DNA of 39,556 nt from a virus. The notes under the pieces are model-generated. The model made no database searches. It had not been told where the DNA came from and saw nothing but the letters and a program-made list of their open reading frames with translations. How positions within the stretch are numbered: position 1 is the first letter of the stretch; each line of letters starts with the position of its first letter. The DNA lies in the IMG/VR virus record IMGVR_UViG_3300031986_000021, positions 1 through 39,556 of that record. One strand, given 5' to 3'. The translations under genes were made by a program, and so were the position numbers. Positions 32,989 through 39,556 of the stretch are shown here, in pieces.

Positions 32989-33412
32989 TTCCCATATCCA
33001 CGTCTGCGCTCGCTGTAGCGTCGAACACAACAGTCCCACCACTTACGATCCGCCCGGCTGGATCTGGCGCGCCGGGCGCCTCTATTGCGACGGCTGCGCC
33101 AGCCTGGTGCCCGACGCGATCGACGATGCCACCCCGCACGGCGCGACCGCGCAGGGCTATGCCGCCGAATATCTTCAACAGATCGCCGACACCCTGCCGC
33201 CGACCGAACGCCAGGCGCTGCTGCTCCTGCGCGACGACGGCAAGGGCAATTACGACCGCCGCCTGACCCGCGCCCGCGCGGCGCTGAAACGCAAGGGTCT
33301 GGCCGACAGCCCGATGACCATGGGCTTTGGCCGCAAGATGATCGCGGTGTCGCAAAAGCCCACCGCCCTCGGCCGCGCCGTAGCCGCCCGCCTGCAAAGG
33401 GAGGCCGCGTGA
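32978..33412 (+). CDS. Zinc-binding, winged-helix-like hypothetical protein
   Basis: The 144-residue protein has a CARC and a CDGC pair within the first 40 residues, forming a likely zinc ribbon, then a region resembling a winged helix (LPPTERQALLLLRDDGKGNY, followed by LTRARAALKRKGLAD). This suggests a nucleic-acid-binding regulator of the early operon. Its TGA overlaps the following ATG. Confidence 0.7.
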   Translation: MPASSHIHVCARCSVEHNSPTTYDPPGWIWRAGRLYCDGCASLVPDAIDDATPHGATAQGYAAEYLQQIADTLPPTERQALLLLRDDGKGNYDRRLTRARAALKRKGLADSPMTMGFGRKMIAVSQKPTALGRAVAARLQREAA

Positions 33413-33681
33413 TGACCCGAAAATTCACGGTCACGGTTACGCAGACGATCGAGATCGAGCTGGACGAGGCAAAGTTTGACGGTGCCTTCATGACTGAATT
33501 CCGCAAGTATCATTACCCGTTCTTCGATTTGAAGGATCACGCGGAGCACATCGCCCAGTTACAAGCCCGCGGCATCATCGATGTCGAGCGGACCGTCGAT
33601 TTCATCGAAGGCTACGGGCGATCCGAAGAGATGGGCATCAAGGCCCGCGTAATCGATACCGATATTGAGGTGGCGAAATGA
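33412..33681 (+). CDS. Small hypothetical protein
   Basis: An 89-residue protein with a beta-rich start (RKFTVTVTQTIEIELDEAKF) and a region HAEHIAQLQARGIIDV that is common in small phage proteins of unknown function. It begins on the stop of the preceding gene (GTGATG) and overlaps the next by ATGA. Confidence 0.75.
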   Translation: MTRKFTVTVTQTIEIELDEAKFDGAFMTEFRKYHYPFFDLKDHAEHIAQLQARGIIDVERTVDFIEGYGRSEEMGIKARVIDTDIEVAK

Positions 33682-33947
33682 TCGTCATCCGTGTCGAACT
33701 CTGGTCGGCGATCGACGGTCAAAAAACCGAGATCGCCCGCGCCATGATCCACAACACCGGCGGCGGCCTCAAGGTCGGGAACTATCACGGCGAGACCTAT
33801 CGCGGTCGAAACCGGGGTGCACTTGACCGGGCAATGAACCGGCGAGCGATAATCCGCACTGGCGCTGTAATTGGTCACCGCCGGTTGGATCTGCACGTCT
33901 GGCATCTTGTCGCCAAGATGTTGTCGGCGATGGGATATGGCCAATGA
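33678..33947 (+). CDS. Small conserved phage protein of unknown function
   Basis: The 89 residues start MIVIRVELWSAIDGQKTEIARA and include NTGGGLKVGNYHGETYRGRN. Proteins of this look are frequent in alphaproteobacterial phages, where their role is unknown. Overlaps both neighbours by four bases. Confidence 0.75.
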   Translation: MIVIRVELWSAIDGQKTEIARAMIHNTGGGLKVGNYHGETYRGRNRGALDRAMNRRAIIRTGAVIGHRRLDLHVWHLVAKMLSAMGYGQ

Positions 33948-34168
33948 AGCCGCCACCCGACCCCCGCGCACAGTGCCAGGGCAAACATCCCTGGCCCAGC
34001 AAGGCCGCGGCGATCGAGCATCGCCAGCGGCTCCTGAACCGCCGCCGCAATGCCAAGGCCTGCCACAAGGACAAGGCCCGCGGCGCCTCCGCCCTCCACC
34101 CGTACCGCTGCGACCATTGTCGCCAGTGGCACCTGGGCAACCCCAGCGAAGGAAAGGTTGCGAAATGA
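33944..34168 (+). CDS. Small basic zinc-binding-like protein
   Basis: A 74-residue, very basic protein with Cys and His residues arranged as AQCQGKHPW, CHKDKARG and YRCDHCRQWHLG, consistent with one zinc site and nucleic-acid binding. No family recognised. Overlaps both neighbours by four bases. Confidence 0.65.
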   Translation: MKPPPDPRAQCQGKHPWPSKAAAIEHRQRLLNRRRNAKACHKDKARGASALHPYRCDHCRQWHLGNPSEGKVAK

Positions 34169-34449
34169 GCAAGATCCAAGACCACAGCGATCGCGAGCGC
34201 CCGATCGCCTCCGACGGCCTGACCCAAAAGGAACGGGCGGTCCTTCAGCTGACTGACGCTGGCGTCGACCGCAACACGATCGCCGACAACACCGGCCTTG
34301 CGCTCCACCGCGTCCGCTCGATCCAGCACAACTATGCCGACAATGGTCGCGACGCCTGGAAAGACAGCGCCCGCAATGGAAGCATCCTGCTCGCCCGCGC
34401 AATCAACCGCATGCGCCACCGCCAGCATTTGCAGGGAACGGGCCAGTGA
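34165..34449 (+). CDS. Helix-turn-helix protein (LuxR-type HTH)
   Basis: The 94-residue protein has a single helix-turn-helix of the LuxR/sigma-region-4 look: GLTQKERAVLQLTDAGVDRN followed by TIADNTGLALHRVRSIQ. It is probably a small transcription regulator of the early operon. It overlaps the next gene by GTGA. Confidence 0.7.
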   Translation: MSKIQDHSDRERPIASDGLTQKERAVLQLTDAGVDRNTIADNTGLALHRVRSIQHNYADNGRDAWKDSARNGSILLARAINRMRHRQHLQGTGQ

Positions 34450-34760
34450 GCGCCCCAGTTCAAGGCTTTAAGATCGACCAAATCTTCGGCCAAAGCCTTA
34501 CCGACGTGATGGCAGAGCGCGTCCGCGCCGTCCTCACCTTCGGCCACGACGCGAACGCCGACGACGCCGCGGGCCTCCACGCGCTGGGTGCCAAGGCGAC
34601 GTCGTTCATGCAGATCGCCGACGATCGCGCCACCGGCGGCATCGCCGCCCGCAACCTTCCCGCCGCCCGAAAGAAAGCCGTCCAGGCGGTCGCCATCGGC
34701 CTCGCCTTCATCGACGCCATCGACCGCGAAATCGCCAGAGAGGAAAGCCAACATGGCTGA
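34446..34760 (+). CDS. Small hypothetical protein
   Basis: 104 residues with GTG start, helical and Ala-rich, with FKIDQIFGQSLTDVMAERVR near the start and AARKKAVQAVAIGLAFIDAI near the end. No family recognised. It overlaps the DUF5131 gene by eight bases. Confidence 0.65.
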   Translation: MSAPVQGFKIDQIFGQSLTDVMAERVRAVLTFGHDANADDAAGLHALGAKATSFMQIADDRATGGIAARNLPAARKKAVQAVAIGLAFIDAIDREIAREESQHG

Positions 34761-35901
34761 TAACACCCCCATCGAATGGGCCGACGCGACCGTGAACGCC
34801 ATCAACGGCTGCACCGTCCTCTCGCCCGGCTGCACCAACTGCTATGCGATGAAGCTGGCTGGGACGCGGCTCAAGCATCACGAAAGTCGCAAGGGGCTGA
34901 CGATCGACACAAAGGCCGGTCCGGTCTGGAATGGCACCGTCCGGCTTCATGCTCCCGCCCTGCTGCAGCCTCTGTCTTGGAAGCGCCCGCGCGTCATTTT
35001 CTGGAACGCCCACGGCGACCCATTCCATCCCGACGTTCCCGACGACTGGCTCTGGGAAATGTTCGAGGTCATTCAGCGGACCCGACATCACAAGCACCTG
35101 GTGCTGACGAAGCGATCGGCGCGGATGCGCGAATTCATGGAGAAGCTTACCAAGCTGCCATCCGACATCAACAGCTTCTACGGACTTGGCCCGGACGCGA
35201 AACTTTATCAGCCGATCCGCAACCTCTGGCTGGGCGTTTCGATCGAAGATCAGGCGCGGGCCGACGAACGCATCCCCGATCTGCTCGCCACAATGGCTGA
35301 AGGTCGCTTCCTGTCATGCGAGCCGTTGCTGGGCCCCATCGATCTTTCGCGCATCAACAGTGCGGCCGACGAAGAATGCTTTGATGGCGAAGCAGCGCGC
35401 GGACGCCTCAATGCGCTGACCGGCGCCTATTATGTCGAATGCCCGGAGGACGATGGCAGCTGGGTCGATTGCTGCGGCCCCGACGTCATCCAGCGCGGCT
35501 TCGATCCTACCGCCAGATGGAAAGGCAACGGCCCGATCCACGGCGTGATTGTTGGCGGCGAAAGCGGTTCCGGCGCCCGCCCGATGAACCCGGATTGGGC
35601 GCGCGCGATTCGCGACGACTGCGCGCTTGCCGGCGTCGACTTCCACTTCAAACAATGGGGTTCGCACTCACCCCTTCGTAGCGATCTCATCCCGGTCGCC
35701 CGCAAGAATATCGGTTGGGTGCAGAACGACGGTCGCATCGAATACGACGTCTCGGAAGATCGCGCCTACGAAATGGCGGACGCAGAGCACGAGGCCGACC
35801 GAACCCTGTTCACGATGATGTGCCGTGTCGGCAAGAAGCGAGCCGGTCGCACCCTCGACGGCGTCACGCACGATGCTCTGCCATGGCGGAGGGCGGCATA
35901 A
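34753..35901 (+). CDS. Phage Gp37/Gp68 family (DUF5131) protein, radical-SAM-like cysteine motif
   Basis: The 382-residue protein begins TPIEWADATVNAINGCTVLS and then PGCTNCYAMKLA, the hallmark of the Gp37/Gp68 family, whose clustered Cys residues resemble an iron-sulphur site. Later segments WKRPRVIFWNAHGDPFHPDV and HLVLTKRSARM are also typical. The biochemical role of the family is not established; a radical-SAM-type modification of nucleic acid or protein is a reasonable guess. The C-terminal part VIVGGESGSGARPMNPDWAR is conserved in the family. It is cotranscribed with the next gene (TAATG overlap). Confidence 0.85.
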   Translation: MADNTPIEWADATVNAINGCTVLSPGCTNCYAMKLAGTRLKHHESRKGLTIDTKAGPVWNGTVRLHAPALLQPLSWKRPRVIFWNAHGDPFHPDVPDDWLWEMFEVIQRTRHHKHLVLTKRSARMREFMEKLTKLPSDINSFYGLGPDAKLYQPIRNLWLGVSIEDQARADERIPDLLATMAEGRFLSCEPLLGPIDLSRINSAADEECFDGEAARGRLNALTGAYYVECPEDDGSWVDCCGPDVIQRGFDPTARWKGNGPIHGVIVGGESGSGARPMNPDWARAIRDDCALAGVDFHFKQWGSHSPLRSDLIPVARKNIGWVQNDGRIEYDVSEDRAYEMADAEHEADRTLFTMMCRVGKKRAGRTLDGVTHDALPWRRAA

Positions 35902-37130
35902 TGGGCCGCCCCCTATCCTGGACACCTGCCGAAATCGAATGGCTGCGCCAAAATTATGAGCAGCTCGGCCGCTTCGAAGCAGCCAAGCAGATGGGCCGCA
36001 CCCGTACCGCGATCGGCGTCATGGCCAGTCGGCTGAATTTGCGCACCAGCGTCACCAACCACTCGCGCCAGCCTTCCCTTTCCGGCGCGGATCTCGAAGA
36101 GGCGATCCGCCTCCACGAGGAAGAAAACTGGTCTTTCGAGCGGCTCGGACAGAAATTCGGCTATTGCGAGACAGCCGTATCGAACGCGGTCCTGATCGCG
36201 CTCTGCCCGCGAAAGGGCCACCGCCCCGCTGCCCGCAACGCCTACAGCCGCCTGATGCCCGAAGAGATCGAGCGCATGCGCCTGATGCTCCGCAAAGGGC
36301 TGAAAGGTGTCGATATCCAGCTGCGCATGGGCGTCAGCGCCGCGTGCGTCGCCGAACAGCGGCGCCGGTACCAGGCTGATTTGAAAGCGCGCGACAAGGC
36401 TCCGCTGCCACCGCCAGGCAATGGCGAACGCTACAGCGGCGTCCGTGTGTCCAAGGCCGACCGCAAGCGCGTCGAAGAGCTGCTGCTACAGGGTTACGGC
36501 GGTCCCCGCGCCGCAAAGATGACGGGCGTCAGCAAGACAGTCTGCACGCGTATCCGCGCCGCCTTGGTGAAGCGCCTGGCGCGCAAGGGCCAATGCCTCC
36601 CCGGCTGCGACATCAAGGGCGTGCGACACGCCCAGCGCGCCGGTGCGCGCAACATCGCACCAGAACAGGCCGAAGCGTTGAAGCGACTGCTGATCGACGG
36701 CATTCCCGTCCGCCGCGCGGGAAACCTCACCGGTGTCGGCCACTGCAGCGCCTACAAGATCCGCGACCAGCTGAACGCCGAGCGCGCTGCGCAGGGCAAG
36801 CCGCCGATCGCCAAGACATATGTCAACACCACCGCCGGCAGAAGGGCCGCGAAGGCCGCTCAATGGCTGGGCGGCCCCCGCGACATGGTACGCTTCCGCC
36901 AGCTGATCATCGAACTCGGCTACGACGCGGCGATCGGCGCAATGAAAGCCGAAATCCGCGAACGCGAAGACGCCGCCCGCGCGGCTCGCGAAGCCGAACG
37001 CATCCGCCCCAAGACGTTCGAAGAGCAACTCGCCGCCGTCCGCGCCGGCGCGAAGATCTCTATCCGTCAACCCATCCGCAAAGCCGACCCCGCCTACACC
37101 CTGGGCGGCGTCGCGACAGGCGCCTTATGA
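35901..37130 (+). CDS. Protein with five tandem helix-turn-helix repeats, function unknown
   Basis: The 409-residue protein contains five similar units of about 40 residues, near 7-46, 61-101, 118-158, 183-222 and 251-291. Examples are LLLQGYGGPRAAKMTGVSKT and LLIDGIPVRRAGNLTGVGHC; the first looks SANT/Myb-like (TPAEIEWLRQNYEQLG). Each should form a helix-turn-helix, so the protein may bind repeated or extended DNA. The C-terminal 110 residues are charged and helical. It lies between the DUF5131 protein and a DNA methyltransferase and overlaps both, so it acts in the early phase. No known family is recognised. Confidence 0.75.
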   Translation: MGRPLSWTPAEIEWLRQNYEQLGRFEAAKQMGRTRTAIGVMASRLNLRTSVTNHSRQPSLSGADLEEAIRLHEEENWSFERLGQKFGYCETAVSNAVLIALCPRKGHRPAARNAYSRLMPEEIERMRLMLRKGLKGVDIQLRMGVSAACVAEQRRRYQADLKARDKAPLPPPGNGERYSGVRVSKADRKRVEELLLQGYGGPRAAKMTGVSKTVCTRIRAALVKRLARKGQCLPGCDIKGVRHAQRAGARNIAPEQAEALKRLLIDGIPVRRAGNLTGVGHCSAYKIRDQLNAERAAQGKPPIAKTYVNTTAGRRAAKAAQWLGGPRDMVRFRQLIIELGYDAAIGAMKAEIREREDAARAAREAERIRPKTFEEQLAAVRAGAKISIRQPIRKADPAYTLGGVATGAL

Positions 37131-37816
37131 ACCCGACCGTCGCCATCGGCCCGCACCGCCTGTTCCTGGGCGACGCCTATGCGATCCGCGCCAAGCTCGG
37201 GTGGCAGGACTGCGACCTGTTCGATCCGCCGTACAAAATGCGCGCCGAAGGTGGCGGCCGATACCGCAAAGACCGCCCTCACTTCGACCAGATCGTCAAG
37301 GAAAAGCTGCACCAGGATTTTGACCGCTCTATCATCAACCCTTTGCAGTGCGGAGCGGCCGTCGTCTTCGCCAGCAATGATCAGCTAGCGGACCTGCTCG
37401 CTCATCTGCGCGGCAACTTTCATCGGCATGCTTTACTCGTGTGGCAGAAGCCGAATCCGCAACCTATCGCGAATAAGAGTTATCGATCGGACGTCGAATT
37501 TTATGTTCACGCCTGGCGCCGCGATCATCACCCTATCGGCACCTTGGCGGAAAAGCTGCGCGTGACAACGACGGGCGCCCCGCGTCGCGCTGCGCGCGTC
37601 GACCATCCAACCCCCAAACCTGACATCTTGATGAGCAAGATCGTGGCCAACGTCGCCGGCGCAACCATCTGCGACCCCTTCATGGGCACCGGCTCTACAG
37701 GTGTCGCGGCAATCCGCGCCGGTAAGATCTTCACCGGGATCGAGCACAACCCAAAGCATTTCGAAACGGCCGTCCGCCGCTGCACCGCAGCTTTCCGGGA
37801 GCGCGCCGCAGCGTGA
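37127..37816 (+). CDS. DNA methyltransferase, beta-class (N6-adenine or N4-cytosine)
   Basis: This 229-residue enzyme has the catalytic motif LFDPPY (33-36) before the SAM-binding motif DPFMGTGSTGVAA (183-195), the motif order of the beta class, plus the conserved HPTPKP (160-165). DPPY suggests N6-adenine. The target recognition region between the motifs is short. No endonuclease partner is seen. It is the second methyltransferase of the phage, of a different class from the Dam-type enzyme near cos. Confidence 0.9.
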   Translation: MNPTVAIGPHRLFLGDAYAIRAKLGWQDCDLFDPPYKMRAEGGGRYRKDRPHFDQIVKEKLHQDFDRSIINPLQCGAAVVFASNDQLADLLAHLRGNFHRHALLVWQKPNPQPIANKSYRSDVEFYVHAWRRDHHPIGTLAEKLRVTTTGAPRRAARVDHPTPKPDILMSKIVANVAGATICDPFMGTGSTGVAAIRAGKIFTGIEHNPKHFETAVRRCTAAFRERAAA

Positions 37817-37971
37817 GCCAGGCGGGTCGCCCGGATCCTGATTTGATGCGTTTCGTGCAGGCCCTTGCCCGCGCGACCGCGGCGCGCGACATTGCCGCCT
37901 CCCGCTCCTTACCGAATCGACGCCATGCGCACCGTCATATACGCCCGCTTCTCAAGCAATCTTCAGAATAG
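37813..37971 (+). CDS. Possible small ORF overlapping the integrase start
   Basis: A GTG-started frame of 52 residues (SQAGRPDPDLMRFVQALARA at its start) overlaps the methyltransferase stop by GTGA, the junction type used throughout this operon, and the integrase start by 47 bases. It bridges the otherwise empty 108-base gap. Its first half looks like small helical phage proteins; the second half may simply be out-of-frame integrase sequence. Confidence 0.4.
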   Translation: MSQAGRPDPDLMRFVQALARATAARDIAASRSLPNRRHAHRHIRPLLKQSSE

Positions 37972-39556
37972 CCGGTCGATCGACGATCAGGTCGCGGTGT
38001 GCCGGGAACGGTGCGAAGCCGAAGGCTGGAAGATCGTCGACATCTTCCGCGACTATGCGATCGGCGGCGGCGCGGGCGTTGACGAAGCGCAGCGGCCCGG
38101 CATGTTCGACATGCTCGAGCTGGTCGAGCGTGGCGGGATCGAACAGGTTCTGGCCGACAGCACCAGCCGCATCGCCCGCAACCAGGGCGACGCCCACCAC
38201 ATCCGAGAGCGCATCAACTTCGCCGGCGCACGGATCTTCACCCTCGCTGATGGCGAAATCAACGCCCTGACCGGCGGCATAAAGGGTTTGCTCGACGAAC
38301 AGCAGCGCAAGGATCTCGGACACAACATCCGCCGCGCCCAGCGCGGCCGCGCGTCGCAAGGGCTTTCGCCCGCCGGCATCGCCTACGGCTATCGCAAGAT
38401 TTTGCAATTCGACGAACGCGGCCGCGCGATCAACGGCTTGCGCGAAATCGACCCCGACACCGCGCCAATCGTGACGCGGATCTTCACCGAATATGCATCG
38501 GGCCGATCGGCGCGACAGATCGCGGAGGATCTGAATAGGGACGGCGTAGCCCCGCCGAGCGGCCAGTTCTGGCAGGTCAACACGCTCGCCGGCAGCAGGA
38601 CGCGGCAGGACGGGATACTGCGCAACTGGCTATACAACGGCCAGCTGGTCGTCGGCCGCACGCAAAAGCTGATAGACCCGCGCACCCGCAAAACCCGCAT
38701 TCGCCCACGGCCGCGCGAAGAATGGTCGTTCAACCCGGTCCCGCACCTTCAGATTGTCGACGATGATCTATGGCAAGCGGTAGAGCAGCAGTTCGCCAAA
38801 TTCTCCGATCGGCCGCGTGAACAGGCACGGCGCCCCGCGAAGCTGCTGTCCAAGCTTTGCGTGTGCGGAGAATGCGGCAACTCCTATACCATCGTTCGAA
38901 AGACGCGCTGGGGATGCCGCGGCTTCCGCCAAGGCGGGCCAGCGGTCTGCACGAACAGCCGCACGATCGACAACGTCGACCTCGAGCGGCGCGCCATCAA
39001 CGGCCTGACCGAGCAGCTGCTCGATCCTGACATGGTATCGGCCTTCGTTCGTGAATATCATCTCGACTACACCCGCCGCGCTGGTGAGATCACGGGACGC
39101 GAAGCCGCGATCCGCGCCGAGTTGACGGAGTGCGAAGCGCGAATCGCGCGCTTGGTTGCGGCGATCGCCGATGGCGGCGGCGCGTTCGCCGAGATCCGGC
39201 AAGCCCTCGCCGCCGCGACGACCGAACGCGACGCCCTGCAGGGCGAGCTTGCGGATCTCGATACGTTGCCCGTCGTGGCGCTCCACCCCCAGATCGCCGA
39301 GCGATATCGCGCCATGGTACGCGACCTCGCCACCGCGATGGACAATCCCGAAGCTTTGAAAGTCGCCGCGCCCGAACTGCGCGCACTGATCGACACGATC
39401 CTGATCACGCCCGCAAAGGCCGAGAAAGGCGTGGATATTCAGATCGTCGGCCGCCTCGCCAACATGATCGCGATCGCCACCGGCGCCCCACTGAACACCG
39501 CCGCACCTTCAGGTACGCTAACACTGGAGCGGGTAGCGGGAATCGAACCCGCCTAG
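37925..39556 (+). CDS. Large serine recombinase (phage integrase)
   Basis: The 543-residue protein starts MRTVIYARFSSNLQ, where Ser10 in the Y-x-R-x-S pattern is the catalytic nucleophile. The resolvase domain continues with STSRIARNQGDAHHI and GLLDEQQRKDLGHNIRR, then a recombinase domain (YGYRKILQFDERGRAINGLR), a zinc ribbon (CVCGECGNSY ... WGCRG ... CTNSRTI) and a coiled coil (about 385-460). It integrates and, with a directionality factor, excises the prophage. The last residues (ERVAGIEPA) are encoded by the antisense of the tRNA 3' end and the stop lies inside the tRNA, so integration reconstitutes the gene's end. The upstream in-frame start at 37865 is less likely than ATG 37925. Confidence 0.95.
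   Translation: MRTVIYARFSSNLQNSRSIDDQVAVCRERCEAEGWKIVDIFRDYAIGGGAGVDEAQRPGMFDMLELVERGGIEQVLADSTSRIARNQGDAHHIRERINFAGARIFTLADGEINALTGGIKGLLDEQQRKDLGHNIRRAQRGRASQGLSPAGIAYGYRKILQFDERGRAINGLREIDPDTAPIVTRIFTEYASGRSARQIAEDLNRDGVAPPSGQFWQVNTLAGSRTRQDGILRNWLYNGQLVVGRTQKLIDPRTRKTRIRPRPREEWSFNPVPHLQIVDDDLWQAVEQQFAKFSDRPREQARRPAKLLSKLCVCGECGNSYTIVRKTRWGCRGFRQGGPAVCTNSRTIDNVDLERRAINGLTEQLLDPDMVSAFVREYHLDYTRRAGEITGREAAIRAELTECEARIARLVAAIADGGGAFAEIRQALAAATTERDALQGELADLDTLPVVALHPQIAERYRAMVRDLATAMDNPEALKVAAPELRALIDTILITPAKAEKGVDIQIVGRLANMIAIATGAPLNTAAPSGTLTLERVAGIEPA
39525..39545. other. attR: right copy of the 21-bp tRNA-derived repeat
   Basis: Identical to 1790-1810. Here the sequence continues (AACCCGCC) into a complete T-stem on the minus strand, so the functional tRNA was kept on this side. 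Confidence 0.85.
39525..39556 (-). tRNA. tRNA gene, 3' end only (probably tRNA-Gly)
   Basis: On the minus strand the sequence gives a T-stem GCGGG, loop TTCGATT, CCCGC, then acceptor strand TACCCGC, discriminator T and encoded CCA. An acceptor stem starting GCGGG with a U73 discriminator fits bacterial tRNA-Gly best. The rest of the gene, including the anticodon, lies beyond the window, so the identity is inferred. Confidence 0.7.

Larger units (their letters stand above)
1790..39545. mobile_element. P2-type prophage, apparently complete
   Basis: The element is bounded by a 21-bp direct repeat that matches a tRNA 3' end. It contains recognisable homologues of P2 genes Q, P, O, N, M, L, X, R, S, J, I, H, V, W, FI, FII, E/E', T, U and D, plus a lysis cassette, a CI-type repressor, an early operon and an integrase next to the right repeat. 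No morphogenesis gene appears broken, so the prophage may be inducible. It differs from P2 in having a large serine recombinase, a Toprim primase-helicase instead of gpA, an Ogr-like gene in the early operon, and two DNA methyltransferases. The repeat-to-repeat unit is 37,735 bp. Boundaries rest on the repeats alone; gene content is secure. Confidence 0.92.

Noticed and set aside
36593-37816. 407-residue frame spanning the end of the multi-HTH gene and the methyltransferase
   Set aside because: Only its last part, from 37127, is the real methyltransferase; the upstream 178 residues are Arg/Pro-rich out-of-frame translation of the HTH gene.

Overview
The window holds one apparently complete P2-type (contractile-tailed) prophage in the chromosome of a GC-rich alphaproteobacterium, most likely a sphingomonad (Sphingomonas, Sphingopyxis or a relative). 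The host assignment is an inference from base composition, codon use and the style of the accessory proteins. A 21-bp direct repeat at 1790-1810 and 39525-39545 matches the 3' end of a tRNA gene, probably tRNA-Gly, whose body lies just beyond the right edge on the minus strand. I take the repeats as attL and attR, giving a unit of 37,735 bp. Outside attL lies one host-side gene (103-1665, minus): a Tat-exported beta-helix protein that is clearly related to the prophage's own tailspike.

Layout from left to right: attL; a non-coding stretch with iteron-like CTTACAT repeats; a small Cys-rich protein; a Dam-type methylase; a candidate cos site; the leftward portal and terminase genes (Q, P); the rightward head genes (O, N, M, L), tail X, a lysis cassette (holin-like, GH108 endolysin, lipoprotein) and R, S; then baseplate J, I, tail fibre H, a small fibre chaperone and a tailspike; an antisense FkbM methyltransferase; then V, W, sheath FI, tube FII, E/E' (with a P2-like -1 frameshift site), tape measure T, U and D. 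To the right of D come an orphan gene, a leftward lysogeny block (CI-type repressor, then a membrane protein with two Ltp repeats, then a small ORF), an early rightward operon (Cro-like, CII-like, Ogr-like zinc finger, Toprim primase-helicase, many small proteins, a DUF5131 protein, a five-HTH-repeat protein, a second DNA methyltransferase) and a large serine recombinase that reads into the tRNA at attR.

The late genes look coordinated by one DNA motif. Three copies of CCTTGTA-N11-TACAGGG lie 41-45 bases before the start codons of the terminase gene P, baseplate J and spike V. The early operon encodes an Ogr-type zinc finger, the known activator class of P2 late promoters. If Ogr acts at -55 as in P2, the late mRNAs would begin at or next to the ATG, that is, leaderless. 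None of the three starts has a clear Shine-Dalgarno sequence, which agrees.

The replication and integration modules are not P2-like. No rolling-circle gpA is seen, but a primase-helicase is, and the integrase is a large serine recombinase although the att repeat is tRNA-derived. Lysogenic-conversion candidates are the Ltp-repeat protein (possible superinfection exclusion), the FkbM methyltransferase beside the tailspike, and the orphan gene at 26555.
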